DNA of 46,938 nucleotides, taken from Bryobacterales bacterium (GTDB taxonomy: Bacteria > Acidobacteriota > Terriglobia > Bryobacterales > Bryobacteraceae). The translations under genes were made by a program, and so were the position numbers. Each line of letters starts with the position of its first letter. The stretch's first letter is position 1. A model generated the notes under the pieces. That model saw only the letters and a program-made list of their open reading frames with translations, searched no databases and was not told the DNA's origin. The DNA lies in assembly GCA_016789785.1 (NCBI GenBank), contig JAEUQE010000040.1, positions 1-46,938 on the forward strand. The letters are read 5' to 3'. This document shows positions 8,647 to 17,261 of this stretch, one piece after another.

Positions 8647-10152
8647 ATGGCTTTTCAGGAACGCGCCCTGTCTGAGAGGGCCACGCCCGCGGGGTATGCG
8701 GCACTGATTGACGCGTATCAGTTGAAAGTACCACTGCCACGGACCTTGTCGGCTATCGGTGAGCATCACCGGATTCGCGTAGAGAGCGGCTGGCGAATTC
8801 TAACCCCGCGCCACACACCTCCTGCCACCCTTGCCGGACATCTTACCTTTGCCCTCAAATACGAAGGACTCGATCTGGCCGTCCTGAAACGGCTATTTCA
8901 GACCACCGGCCCGGCCAAGATCGAAGCCGCGGTGCGGAAAACACCCACGGGCACCTATGCCCGGCGCATCTGGTTCCTTTACGAATGGCTGCTTGGTAAG
9001 CGCGTGGATCTGCCCGATGCGGAGCAGGGTTCCTATGTTGGGGTGGTTGACACGACACAGCAATGGGCAACGGAGGGCGAGACGTCAACCCGGCACCGGT
9101 TGAGAAACAACCTTCCGGGAACACCCGCATTCTGCCCGCTGGTGTTTCGTACGGAACTGCTGGATAGCTTCGTGAAGATGGATCTGGCAAGCCGTGCCCA
9201 AGCCGCGGTTGCCGCGGTCCCGCGCGATCTTCTCGCCCGTACGGCTGCCTTCCTGCTGCGGAAAGATTCGAAGTCGAGCTATGCCATTGAGGGTGAGCGC
9301 CCCGCCCATCGCCGCATTGAGCGTTGGGGCCGCGCGATTGGTGAAGCAGGCCGCCATCCGTTGTCGCTGGAAGAACTTTTGCGTCTTCAGGCGATCGTGA
9401 TCGGTGATGCACGCTTCGTGAAACTCGGGCTTCGGGAGGAAGGGGGGTTTGTAGGTGAACATGACCGGGACACCCGTTTGGCGTTGCCGGACCATATCAG
9501 CGCGCAGCCTCAGGATCTGCCTTCCCTGATCGATGGGATGATTGCCTTTGATCGTGCCGCAGCGCCGAAAATCGATGGGGTGATGGCTGCCGGAATCCTC
9601 GCGTTTGGCTTTGTCTATGTCCATCCGTTCGTCGATGGCAACGGACGCCTCCATCGCTATTTGATTCATCATGTGCTGGCCGGCCGGGGGTTCAATCCCG
9701 CGGGAATCGTGTTCCCAGTCTCGTCAGCGATTCTGGAAAGGATCGATACGTATCGTTCGGTGCTGGAAGACTACTCCAGGCGTCTGCTGCCCGTGATCGA
9801 ATGGGACGCCACGCTCGACGGCAATGTGAACGTGCGCGGCGATACGGCTGACTTCTATCGTTTCTTCGATGCCACGCCCCATATCGAGTTCCTCTACGAG
9901 TGTGTGCACAAGACCATTGAGGAGGACCTGCCGCGCGAGGCGGATTTTCTGAGCCGGTACGACCGCTTCCGAACGGTTGTGGAGACCATCGCGGACATGC
10001 CCGCCAGGACGATGGATCTCTTGTTTCGTTTCCTGCACCAAAATGGCGGAAACCTCTCCAGCAGAGCGCGGGAGCGTGAATTCTCACAACTGACCGACGC
10101 GGAGGTGAAAGCGTTAGAAGAAGCCTACGCGGAGATCTTTCTTCATGCATGA
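8647..10152 (+). CDS. Fic-family AMP transferase (autoinhibited)
   Basis: A 501-residue protein. The Fic active site HPFVDGNGRLHR is complete at residues 326-337, with the catalytic His and the phosphate-binding loop. An inhibitory helix motif of the S/T-x3-E-G type, SYAIEG, lies before it at residues 211-216, so the enzyme should be the class in which the Glu blocks ATP binding. Fic enzymes transfer AMP, or other nucleotide moieties, to target proteins. The N-terminal 200 residues are a separate unassigned region, and about 100 residues follow the Fic core. The start at 8647 (MAFQERALSER) has AGGG 6 bases upstream; an in-frame ATG at 8590 would add 19 residues. No antitoxin gene is adjacent. 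Confidence 0.88.
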   Translation: MAFQERALSERATPAGYAALIDAYQLKVPLPRTLSAIGEHHRIRVESGWRILTPRHTPPATLAGHLTFALKYEGLDLAVLKRLFQTTGPAKIEAAVRKTPTGTYARRIWFLYEWLLGKRVDLPDAEQGSYVGVVDTTQQWATEGETSTRHRLRNNLPGTPAFCPLVFRTELLDSFVKMDLASRAQAAVAAVPRDLLARTAAFLLRKDSKSSYAIEGERPAHRRIERWGRAIGEAGRHPLSLEELLRLQAIVIGDARFVKLGLREEGGFVGEHDRDTRLALPDHISAQPQDLPSLIDGMIAFDRAAAPKIDGVMAAGILAFGFVYVHPFVDGNGRLHRYLIHHVLAGRGFNPAGIVFPVSSAILERIDTYRSVLEDYSRRLLPVIEWDATLDGNVNVRGDTADFYRFFDATPHIEFLYECVHKTIEEDLPREADFLSRYDRFRTVVETIADMPARTMDLLFRFLHQNGGNLSSRAREREFSQLTDAEVKALEEAYAEIFLHA

Positions 10153-10236
10153 CCGCGCCTGGCGAGCGGACTTCCAGAGGGAAGTGACCTATAGCATCGG
10201 GACGCTTTGCCCTATGGAACCGTACTGCGTCTTGGG

Positions 10237-11886
10237 CTAAGCGCCCGCGCCACGCACCAGGAACAGACCACGCTGCGCCGCGTCTTCCGTCCTCGCGACT
10301 GCTTCCCGATGCGGCAGGAACATCCGGACACTGGTGCCGCTGCCGGGAATGCTCTGCAACACCACGTTCCCGCCCGATTGCCTGACCACTCCGTAGACGG
10401 TGGAGAGTCCGAGGCCCATCGCCTTGGAACGCTTGTTGGTGAAGAACGGCTCGAATGCCCGTGCGTGTGTAACGGCGTCCATGCCCAATCCGGTATCGGT
10501 GACGGTCAGGACGACATACTTCCCCGCCGAGAGTTTCGCCACGCGGCGCGCGGTGGGCGCATCCATGTCCTGAATCGACGTCTCGATCGCGAGCTTGCCG
10601 CCGTCGGGCATCGCCTCCCGTGCATTCACTGCCAGATTCAGCATCACCTGCTCCAGCCAGCCTGGATCCGCCTCCACGGTGGTCCCTGCCGGAGTGGAAA
10701 GGTCCAGCACGGAGCCGACCTGAATCCTGTCACCCATCAGCATCCGGAGCATGGGAAGCATGCCGGAAACCATGTCGTTGACATTCACCGTCACCGGCGC
10801 CATAGGCTGCTTGCCACTGAAGACGAGCAACTGCTGAGTGAGTGAGGCCGCCCGCTCGCCAGCGCGTTTGATCTCCTCAATGTCCTTTCGCGCGGAGTCC
10901 GGAATCTGCGACGAGCCCAGCAGCAGTTCGCTATAGCCGTTGATCGAGGTGAGCAGATCATTGAACTGGCGGGCAATGCCTCCCGCCAACTGCTCGATCG
11001 CCTGCATGGTGGTCGCACCGAAATGATCGTCAGGTGCGACCTCATGGACCGGGAAGGCGACCATCGCCGCGTGAGATGCGGGAGAATTGCCGGCGCGCAA
11101 CGCGGTGATCGCGACCGCCATCGCAAGCTGCTCACCGTCCCGTGTACGCCAGGCGATGCGGCTGCGCTCCGGCTCACCACTCGCGATGATGTGAGCCACA
11201 GCGATCTTCGTGCGGTTCCAGTCTTCGGGATTCAGGAGGAGTTCCCAATAGAAGCGGCCTTCCACGTCAGCCTCGCGATACTGCACAAGCGAGGCAAATG
11301 CCGGGTTGCAGCGCACCAGCCGTCCCTCGGTGTCGAGCACGGCAACCGGAGCGCCCACGCAAGCAAGCAGCCCGTCGAGCATCTGAAGGCGGCTCGTCTG
11401 CACTTCCGCCAACTGGCGATCCGAAATGTCGCGAGCCACGGCGCGGAACACGCGCTGTTTCCGCCCCGGGTGCTCGCTCAGAATCAGCTCGAGTGGTACG
11501 GATGTACCATCCTTGCGCAGCCCGGTCACTTCCACGCCAATCCCGCCTCGCACCCGCGGCGCCGTGTGGAGTTTGTTCAGAGCTGGACCGCCGCCGGAAT
11601 TCTCACCCGCGGCGGGTAGCAGGCGCGAGATGTGATCCCCAATGACTTCCGAGGCCGTGTAGCCAAACAGGCATTCAGCCGCGGGGTTGAACGACAAAAC
11701 CTTGCCGTCCTCGCCGATCGAGAATCTCGGGTCGGGAGATTCTGTCTCGATTCGCTGAATCCTGGAACGATGGTCAGTGTACTCTTCGCGCAGTCTTCGG
11801 GCGAAGTGCATTTTCATGGCTATTGCAGGCGCACACGCGGCAACAGCCAGCAGTACACCGACTGCGAGAATCGCTGTCAGCTCCAT
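10237..11886 (-). CDS. PAS histidine kinase lacking the phospho-acceptor His
   Basis: A 549-residue membrane-anchored kinase: one N-terminal helix (residues 4-24), two PAS domains (about 48-155 and 165-280), a dimerisation helix and an HATPase domain. The ATP site looks intact: N box NLAVNAREAM, G1 DTGLGMD, F box FEPFFTNKRSKAMGLGLSTV. The H box, usually of the form LAGGIAHDFNNLL, reads LAGGIARQFNDLL here, with Arg306 (codon at 10969-10971, CGC) where the phosphorylated His belongs. As written it cannot autophosphorylate at that site; it may be a pseudokinase or a partner in a heterodimer. No response regulator is adjacent. Confidence 0.85.
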   Translation of the reverse strand: MELTAILAVGVLLAVAACAPAIAMKMHFARRLREEYTDHRSRIQRIETESPDPRFSIGEDGKVLSFNPAAECLFGYTASEVIGDHISRLLPAAGENSGGGPALNKLHTAPRVRGGIGVEVTGLRKDGTSVPLELILSEHPGRKQRVFRAVARDISDRQLAEVQTSRLQMLDGLLACVGAPVAVLDTEGRLVRCNPAFASLVQYREADVEGRFYWELLLNPEDWNRTKIAVAHIIASGEPERSRIAWRTRDGEQLAMAVAITALRAGNSPASHAAMVAFPVHEVAPDDHFGATTMQAIEQLAGGIARQFNDLLTSINGYSELLLGSSQIPDSARKDIEEIKRAGERAASLTQQLLVFSGKQPMAPVTVNVNDMVSGMLPMLRMLMGDRIQVGSVLDLSTPAGTTVEADPGWLEQVMLNLAVNAREAMPDGGKLAIETSIQDMDAPTARRVAKLSAGKYVVLTVTDTGLGMDAVTHARAFEPFFTNKRSKAMGLGLSTVYGVVRQSGGNVVLQSIPGSGTSVRMFLPHREAVARTEDAAQRGLFLVRGAGA

Positions 11887-11987
11887 ATTCTGATGGAATC
11901 AAGGTATCAGGTACGGAGGTATTAAGCTAGATCCCTTAGCAGACGAAAGTACTAGACCTGAGGGACTTCCGATTCTTCGGCGCAATA

Positions 11988-12174
11988 CCACCTTGCGGTG
12001 GCGCTAGGCTTTAGCCTGCCGCGCCGACAATCGTGTCGGTGCAGGGCGAGGTGAACGAAATGCGCGGGGAAGGCCGGGTCGAGCGCTTACGATCCACCAG
12101 GGACGATTCGCCGGCCCTGAGCACGGGCCTCGCATGAGTGTCGAGGCGGCAGCCTGAAGGCCCCTGAAGGCTGC
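11988..12174. repeat. run of perfect hairpins in a 403-base gene-free stretch
   Basis: Region 11887-12289 holds no convincing gene. It contains consecutive perfect stems: CCACC/GGTGG at 11988-12001 (on the minus strand closed by a GCAA tetraloop), GGCGC/GCGCC at 12000-12025 enclosing AGGCT/AGCCT, CCGACA/TGTCGG at 12024-12039, and GCAGCCT/AGGCTGC at 12149-12174. The recurring AGCCT/AGGCT arms suggest an intergenic repeat element of the kind scattered through acidobacterial genomes, or a structured RNA. Only one copy lies in this window, so repetitiveness is not demonstrated. Confidence 0.45.
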
Positions 12175-12277
12175 GTTACCGCGCTCCCCGGCGTTACTAT
12201 AGCCCACTCGTGCACTGCATGACCGGTGCTGGCGCGCTCTGTGCCCGACGGCATCCACGTTCCCTTGGAAAACACGG

Positions 12278-12283
12278 TAGACT
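12278..12283 (+). promoter_or_regulatory. -10 element of a probable leaderless transcript
   Basis: TAGACT lies only 6 bases before the ATG of the first DUF3616 gene. Transcription would start at or next to the start codon, and there is no ribosome binding site, so a leaderless message is inferred. No good -35 is visible. Confidence 0.4.
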
Positions 12284-12289
12284 TACCCA

Positions 12290-13291
12290 ATGTTCAGTTC
12301 CGAGGTTACCCTGATCGCGACGCTTTTGCTGGGAGGCGCCACAATGGCCAATGCTGAAGTTACTTTCCGCGGCATGTGCGATGCATCTGCCGCGATTTGG
12401 ATCGGCAAACAACTGCTGATCGTCAACGATGAGGATCAGGAGAAGACGCTGTTGCGCCTCTACGATCCCTCCGCCGGCGGCGACCCGATTTCTGAATTCA
12501 CGTTGCCCGTTACGAACTTACTCTTTGATCCTAAAGAGCCCGAACTTGACCTGGAGGCGATTACGGAAGTCGATGGCACTTACTGGGCGATCGGTTCCCA
12601 CAGCCGCAACAAAGCCGGCATCGCCCGCTGGAGCCGCCAGAACCTGATTGCCTTCTCATGGACCGCATCCGGACCCGCCAACGTCAACAGCATCACCACC
12701 CTGCTGCCGGCGCTTGGTGTGCGCGCGCGTGCCGCCAACAAGGATCTGAAGGAAATTGACGACAAAAAGGATCCCAAGGACGGTGGGCTCAGTATCGAAG
12801 GGCTCGCCGCCACGCCGCAGGGCGATCTGCTCATCGGCCTCCGCTCTCCCCTCGACCCGGCCGGCAAAGCGCTGGTCGCCCGCTTACTCCGTCCCTCGGA
12901 AGTCCTCAAGAGTAATCGCGCGCTCCCCAACCTCGATCGCGTCTTCCTGCTCGACCTCGACGGCGCTGGCGTGCGCGACATGATCTACGACGCAAGCAAC
13001 AAACGGTATCTCATTCTCAGCGGCCCCCAAGGGCCAGGAGGTCCATTCAAGATCTGGGCGTGGACGGGTGAAGAAACGGCGCCGAAGATGCTGAAGGACG
13101 TCACCTCCCTCATCCCGGAAAACACGGGCCCCGAAGTGCTGGTTCCGGCCAAGGATGGCGCAGGGTACTGGCTCTTCCTGGATGAGGGGGCGCGTCCGGC
13201 AGCCGATGGCAAGGACTGCAAGGATCTGAAGGACCCGAAAAAACAGACGTTTCGCGGCATCCGCATCGACGAATCTTCGATTCTTCGATGA
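12290..13291 (+). CDS. DUF3616 protein, secreted (copy A)
   Basis: A 333-residue DUF3616 protein, a family predicted to fold as a beta-propeller. A signal peptide is visible (hydrophobic ATLLLGGATMANA, cleavage expected before EVTFRG), so it should act in the periplasm or outside. Family landmarks are FRGMCDASAAIWI, LDLEAITEVDGTYWAIGSHS and LSIEGLAATPQGDLLIGLRS. Two cysteines (in GMCDA and DCKDL) could form a disulfide. No enzymatic motif is evident. From TGGCCAA onward it is nearly identical to copy B, whereas the signal peptides differ. It lies 41 bases before the patatin fusion, which carries the same domain at its C-terminus. Confidence 0.85.
   Translation: MFSSEVTLIATLLLGGATMANAEVTFRGMCDASAAIWIGKQLLIVNDEDQEKTLLRLYDPSAGGDPISEFTLPVTNLLFDPKEPELDLEAITEVDGTYWAIGSHSRNKAGIARWSRQNLIAFSWTASGPANVNSITTLLPALGVRARAANKDLKEIDDKKDPKDGGLSIEGLAATPQGDLLIGLRSPLDPAGKALVARLLRPSEVLKSNRALPNLDRVFLLDLDGAGVRDMIYDASNKRYLILSGPQGPGGPFKIWAWTGEETAPKMLKDVTSLIPENTGPEVLVPAKDGAGYWLFLDEGARPAADGKDCKDLKDPKKQTFRGIRIDESSILR
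12345..13267 (+). repeat. long direct repeat, left copy (DUF3616 mature region)
   Basis: A 923-base segment aligns without gaps to 16324-17246 in the same orientation. Differences are mostly third-position changes; by eye the encoded mature domains differ at about 11 of roughly 305 residues. Similarity ends sharply in the signal-peptide coding part and in the last few codons. Confidence 0.85.
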
Positions 13292-13332
13292 GGCCTTATA
13301 CCTTCCTTCGCAGATGAGATATGCTCTTTTGA

Positions 13333-16215
13333 ATGTCTAGCTCTGGAGAATCCCCGTCCATCTGCTTGGCCCTATCCGGCGGTGGGCTCCGGGCAACTCT
13401 CTTCCACCTCGGTGTGCTGCAGGCATTCCGGGAAGCCGGCAAACTCCGGCAAGTGACCCACATCTGCTCGGTCTCCGGCGGAAGCGTTCTTGCTGCCCAT
13501 CTCCTTCTCAACTGGGAAATGTACGCCGGCAGCCCCGAGAGCTTTGACCAGATCGCACGAAAAGTGCGAGAACTGACGTCGCGGGATCTGCGCAACCGCA
13601 TTCTGCGGCGCTGGATCGGATCCCTCTTCATGAGAAGCCGAACCGCGCTATTCCAGGACGAACTCCACTCCTTCTTTGAGAAACGTACGATGAAGGATCT
13701 TCGCCGCGACGGCTGCGAACTCTACATGCTGGGTTGCAGCATGACCACTGGTGAGCTTTGCTCTTTCTCGCCGGATCGGCTGGAGTTTGAGACGACCTTC
13801 GACGACGCCGCGAAATCCGTCGCAATAGACAGTGAGCCTGTTGCGAAAGCAGTCGCCGCATCGGCCGCGTTCCCTCCTATGTTTCCCCCGCAGGAGATCA
13901 GCAAAAAGACAATCCCTGGCTTCTCCTCAAAGGTGGTGCACTATGTGACCGACGGTGGGGTTTATGACAACCTCGGCATCAAAATGTTTGAACTGCTCCG
14001 CCGGAAACAGGGTAACTCTGAGATGGAACTCTGGGTAAGCGATGCAGAGGCTCGTGCGAAGGAAGATCTCGGACGGACGTTCCGGTTCGTTTTCCCCCGC
14101 AGCGTGCGAGCGAACGAACTCCTGATGGAACGCGTCACCATCCTGACTCGGCAACTGGGCATTGCGCCAGACAAGGACCGTTTCGTGTCGCTTTCGGAGC
14201 CCCAGCCGATAGAACCCGTTGCGAGGACCAAGCCGGAAAAACTCAAGAACATTTCCATCCTGCCCCAGTTGCAGGGCGCATTGCGCTCAGTCCGCACGGA
14301 CATCGACGGATTCTCGCCGAAACTTGCCAATACGTTGATCCGTCATGGCTACGAGCAGGCTTCCATCGCTCTTGGGCACCCGCTGTCACCGCCTCCGGAA
14401 TCGCCGCACCTTCTGACTCCCAATGAAGCGGAGCAAGAAGCGAATCGGCGCTGGTGGCGCTTCTTCCTTGGCGCCGACCCCGCGGTTGCTCTGGTTTGGT
14501 TCTGGCCCCTACTCATTCTCTTCAGCGCTGCCCTGTATGACAACGCAAGGAAATCGCAGGTCAGCGAGGCTTTGGCGCGTGCCGGTACGGCTACCGAGGA
14601 AAGGAACCGGGCTGTTCAACTCGCCGACCTTGGCGCACGATCCGTAGCGGCGGACTTGCGCGTACGCCACAGCACGCTCCGCCCTGGCTTGAGTGTCTGG
14701 CATAAGTCGTCCGAAAACCAGACTGGCAGTATCTGTTGCGTTGTCCGCTCCCGAAGCCAGGTGGACCGGTACTCAGTTCTCAGCGCCGCGCAGGTGTTTG
14801 ACGGCGAACAGAATGGATGTATTCAGCAGCCGGCACTCAATGATTCGGTCATGAACTCTCGATGTGTGGCCACTCCCGGCCGGTCAATTTCGATTGGTGT
14901 TGCTGCCGCCTCCCTCAATGCCGGGACGAAGGTGTCGAATTTTGTGGCGGGGATCGGGAAACCTCTCGCGGGGATCGCCGATCGTGTCGACGCTGGTCAA
15001 CCGGTTGTCGTGTTCGGTAGTGCGAGTGGCGGCAAGGAAGCGCACATCAGTCGCACGGACGGGGTCTGCAATCTGCCCGCACTACGAAGGGATCGATCGA
15101 GAAAGGGCGCACGCAATGTCGCCACAGGTCTGATCGAGATCGAGGGGCTAGATCCTCGCGCCGTTGATTGGGGGGACCTTGGCGCTCCGGTAATCACCCG
15201 AGAAGGGAATCTGGTGGGGATGATTGTGTGTGAGTCGAATGGTAAAACCTATGCGGCGCCGATCCAGCAAGTCCTGAAAGAGTTGGACGTCGAACTCGTG
15301 ACTGCTTCGCAATACCATGGCGCCTGCAACGCTTCCGCCATCGTGGCAGTCGAAAACCAGCACTTCCTTGCCGGCGAAGATGACCACAATATCGTCCGCA
15401 AGTTTGAAGCCGGCAATAGCAAAGCCATTTCTGTCATCAACCTCGATTCGCAACTTGAGACCGAGCGGTCCAAGAGCGGAACCCCAAAGGAGGCGGACAT
15501 CGAGGCTGCTGCGGCCACTCAGGCGGGCCCAGTGTTCTGGATCGGTTCTCATGGTCTCGACCGAAAGGACAATCCGGAGCCGTCGCGTCGCCGCTTTTTC
15601 CAAACGAATCGAGAAGGACAGTTCCTTGGCGAGTACGCTTCAAACCTGCTGCCGATGATCCAGCGAGTTCTCAGCCAGCATTTGCCAGATAAAGCCGATC
15701 CCGACGATGTCGAAATTGAAGGCATGAGCGTGCTGGATGATACGAAGCCGACTCTCCTGCTGGGGCTACGAAAGCCACTCGACCGTCTCGGCCACGCGAT
15801 CTTCCTGCAACTGCGCAATCCTCTCGAAGTACTCGCTCATGCTGAACCCGTTATCCACCGCGTCCAATGGAACTCCGATTTTGGCCGCCTCGGGGTACGG
15901 GCGATCGAGTCCGTCCGGAACAGCGATGGTATCCAGATCTATGTCCTGGCCGGACCGACCGGCAAGCATCCGGGAGACGCCCGGCTTTATCACTTCGACA
16001 GCAAAGGAGTCCGGCACGAGTGGAATTTGCCCTTTGGCGCGGAGTTGGAGGGTGTATTGGAAGGCCTTATGTACATGAATGGCCGGTTGTATGCATCACG
16101 GGATGCGGATCAGGTGGGGGTTCCGCTGTGCAGGGATCTTCTAAATGCAGACGATCGCCACTTCACCGTCATCGATCTGGGCGAGTTTCCTCCGAAAGAC
16201 AGCGCCCGTCGCTAA
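13333..16215 (+). CDS. patatin phospholipase fused to dead trypsin-like and DUF3616 domains
   Basis: A 960-residue fusion. Residues 1-350 are a patatin lipase: oxyanion loop SGGGLRA (15-21), nucleophile Ser48 in SVSGGS and catalytic Asp207 in TDGGVYDNLG. One membrane helix follows (about 384-402). Residues 455-655 look like a chymotrypsin-fold domain whose His position reads LSAAQVF (Gln487) and whose Ser position reads GDLGAP (Leu616), so it should be proteolytically dead. Residues 660-950 match the DUF3616 proteins encoded on both sides (YHGACNASAIVAV, KEADIEAAAATQAG, VEIEGMSVL). Topology is probably patatin in the cytoplasm and the other two domains in the periplasm. A -10-like TATGCT lies 7 bases before the ATG, so the message may be leaderless. 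Transmembrane signalling is inference. Confidence 0.85.
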   Translation: MSSSGESPSICLALSGGGLRATLFHLGVLQAFREAGKLRQVTHICSVSGGSVLAAHLLLNWEMYAGSPESFDQIARKVRELTSRDLRNRILRRWIGSLFMRSRTALFQDELHSFFEKRTMKDLRRDGCELYMLGCSMTTGELCSFSPDRLEFETTFDDAAKSVAIDSEPVAKAVAASAAFPPMFPPQEISKKTIPGFSSKVVHYVTDGGVYDNLGIKMFELLRRKQGNSEMELWVSDAEARAKEDLGRTFRFVFPRSVRANELLMERVTILTRQLGIAPDKDRFVSLSEPQPIEPVARTKPEKLKNISILPQLQGALRSVRTDIDGFSPKLANTLIRHGYEQASIALGHPLSPPPESPHLLTPNEAEQEANRRWWRFFLGADPAVALVWFWPLLILFSAALYDNARKSQVSEALARAGTATEERNRAVQLADLGARSVAADLRVRHSTLRPGLSVWHKSSENQTGSICCVVRSRSQVDRYSVLSAAQVFDGEQNGCIQQPALNDSVMNSRCVATPGRSISIGVAAASLNAGTKVSNFVAGIGKPLAGIADRVDAGQPVVVFGSASGGKEAHISRTDGVCNLPALRRDRSRKGARNVATGLIEIEGLDPRAVDWGDLGAPVITREGNLVGMIVCESNGKTYAAPIQQVLKELDVELVTASQYHGACNASAIVAVENQHFLAGEDDHNIVRKFEAGNSKAISVINLDSQLETERSKSGTPKEADIEAAAATQAGPVFWIGSHGLDRKDNPEPSRRRFFQTNREGQFLGEYASNLLPMIQRVLSQHLPDKADPDDVEIEGMSVLDDTKPTLLLGLRKPLDRLGHAIFLQLRNPLEVLAHAEPVIHRVQWNSDFGRLGVRAIESVRNSDGIQIYVLAGPTGKHPGDARLYHFDSKGVRHEWNLPFGAELEGVLEGLMYMNGRLYASRDADQVGVPLCRDLLNADDRHFTVIDLGEFPPKDSARR

Positions 16216-16280
16216 GATACTTGGCTAAGAGGCTCCCGGGTCGTCTGCGAATTAGGATAGGCTCTGTCGAGGCATTCATC

Positions 16281-17261
16281 ATGCTGATCGTCAAGTTGAC
16301 TCTGGGAATCATGGTGATAGGAGTGGCCAACGCTGAAGTTACTTTCCGCGGCATGTGCGATGCATCTGCCGCGATTTGGATCGGCAAACAACTGCTGATC
16401 GTCAACGACGAGGATCAGGAGAAGACGCTGTTGCGCCTCTACGATCCCTCCGCCGGCGGCGACCCGATTTCCGAATTCACGTTACCTATCACGAACTTAC
16501 TCTTCGATCCCAAAGAGCCCGAACTTGACCTGGAGGCGATTACGGAAATCAATGGCACTTACTGGGCGATCGGCTCCCACAGCCGCAACAAAGCCGGCAT
16601 CGCCCGCTGGAGCCGCCAGAATCTGATCGCCTTCTCGTGGACCGCATCCGGTCCCGCCAATGTCAACAGCATCACCACCCTGCTGCCGGCGCTTGGCGTT
16701 CGCGCGCGTGCCGCCAACAAGGATCTCAAGGACATTGACGACAGGAAAGACCCCAAGGACGGCGGGCTCAGCATCGAAGGGCTCGCCGCCACGCCGCAGG
16801 GCGATCTGCTCATCGGCCTCCGCTCTCCCCTCGATCCTGGCGGCAAAGCGCTCGTTGCCCGATTGCTCCGTCCCTCCGAAGTCCTCAAGAGCAATCGCGC
16901 ACTCCCCAACCTTGATCGTGTGTTCCTGCTCGACCTCGACGGCGCCGGTGTCCGCGACATGATCTACGACGCAAGCAACAAACGGTATCTCGTACTCAGC
17001 GGCCCCCAGGGGCCAGGAGGTCCCTTCAAGATCTGGGCGTGGACCGGTGAGGACGCCGCGCCGAAGATGCTGAAGGACGTCACTTCCCTCATCCCGGAAA
17101 ACACGGGCCCCGAAGTGCTGGTTCCGGTCAAGGATGGCGCAGGGTACTGGCTCTTCCTGGATGAGGGGGCGCGTCCGGCAGCCGATGGCAAGGACTGCAA
17201 GGATCTGAAAGACTCGAAAAAGCAGACCTTTCGCGGCATCCGCATCAGCGATTTACCCTGA
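16281..17261 (+). CDS. DUF3616 protein, secreted (copy B)
   Basis: A 326-residue near-duplicate of the gene at 12290, with its own signal peptide (MLIVKLTLGIMVIGVANA, cleaved before EVTFRG). The open frame extends far upstream into the patatin gene, but the ATG at 16281 gives the leader peptide and is the real start. The mature part differs from copy A by conservative changes such as V to I, E to D and K to R. It lies 65 bases after the patatin fusion, which ends in a divergent member of the same domain. Function unknown; the arrangement suggests that the soluble proteins compete with or assist the membrane-bound sensor (inference). Confidence 0.85.
   Translation: MLIVKLTLGIMVIGVANAEVTFRGMCDASAAIWIGKQLLIVNDEDQEKTLLRLYDPSAGGDPISEFTLPITNLLFDPKEPELDLEAITEINGTYWAIGSHSRNKAGIARWSRQNLIAFSWTASGPANVNSITTLLPALGVRARAANKDLKDIDDRKDPKDGGLSIEGLAATPQGDLLIGLRSPLDPGGKALVARLLRPSEVLKSNRALPNLDRVFLLDLDGAGVRDMIYDASNKRYLVLSGPQGPGGPFKIWAWTGEDAAPKMLKDVTSLIPENTGPEVLVPVKDGAGYWLFLDEGARPAADGKDCKDLKDSKKQTFRGIRISDLP
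16324..17246 (+). repeat. long direct repeat, right copy
   Basis: The partner of 12345-13267, same length and orientation, offset by 3979 bases. Recombination between the copies would delete the patatin fusion and leave one intact DUF3616 gene. Confidence 0.85.

Noticed and set aside
10170..10185. Hairpin ACTTCC-AGAG-GGAAGT between fic and the kinase gene as a terminator
   Set aside because: No T tract on either side and a short stem; too weak to call.
13333..16215. Patatin fusion as a CBASS effector (CapV-like)
   Set aside because: No cyclic-nucleotide synthase gene is nearby, and the protein carries its own membrane and sensor domains.
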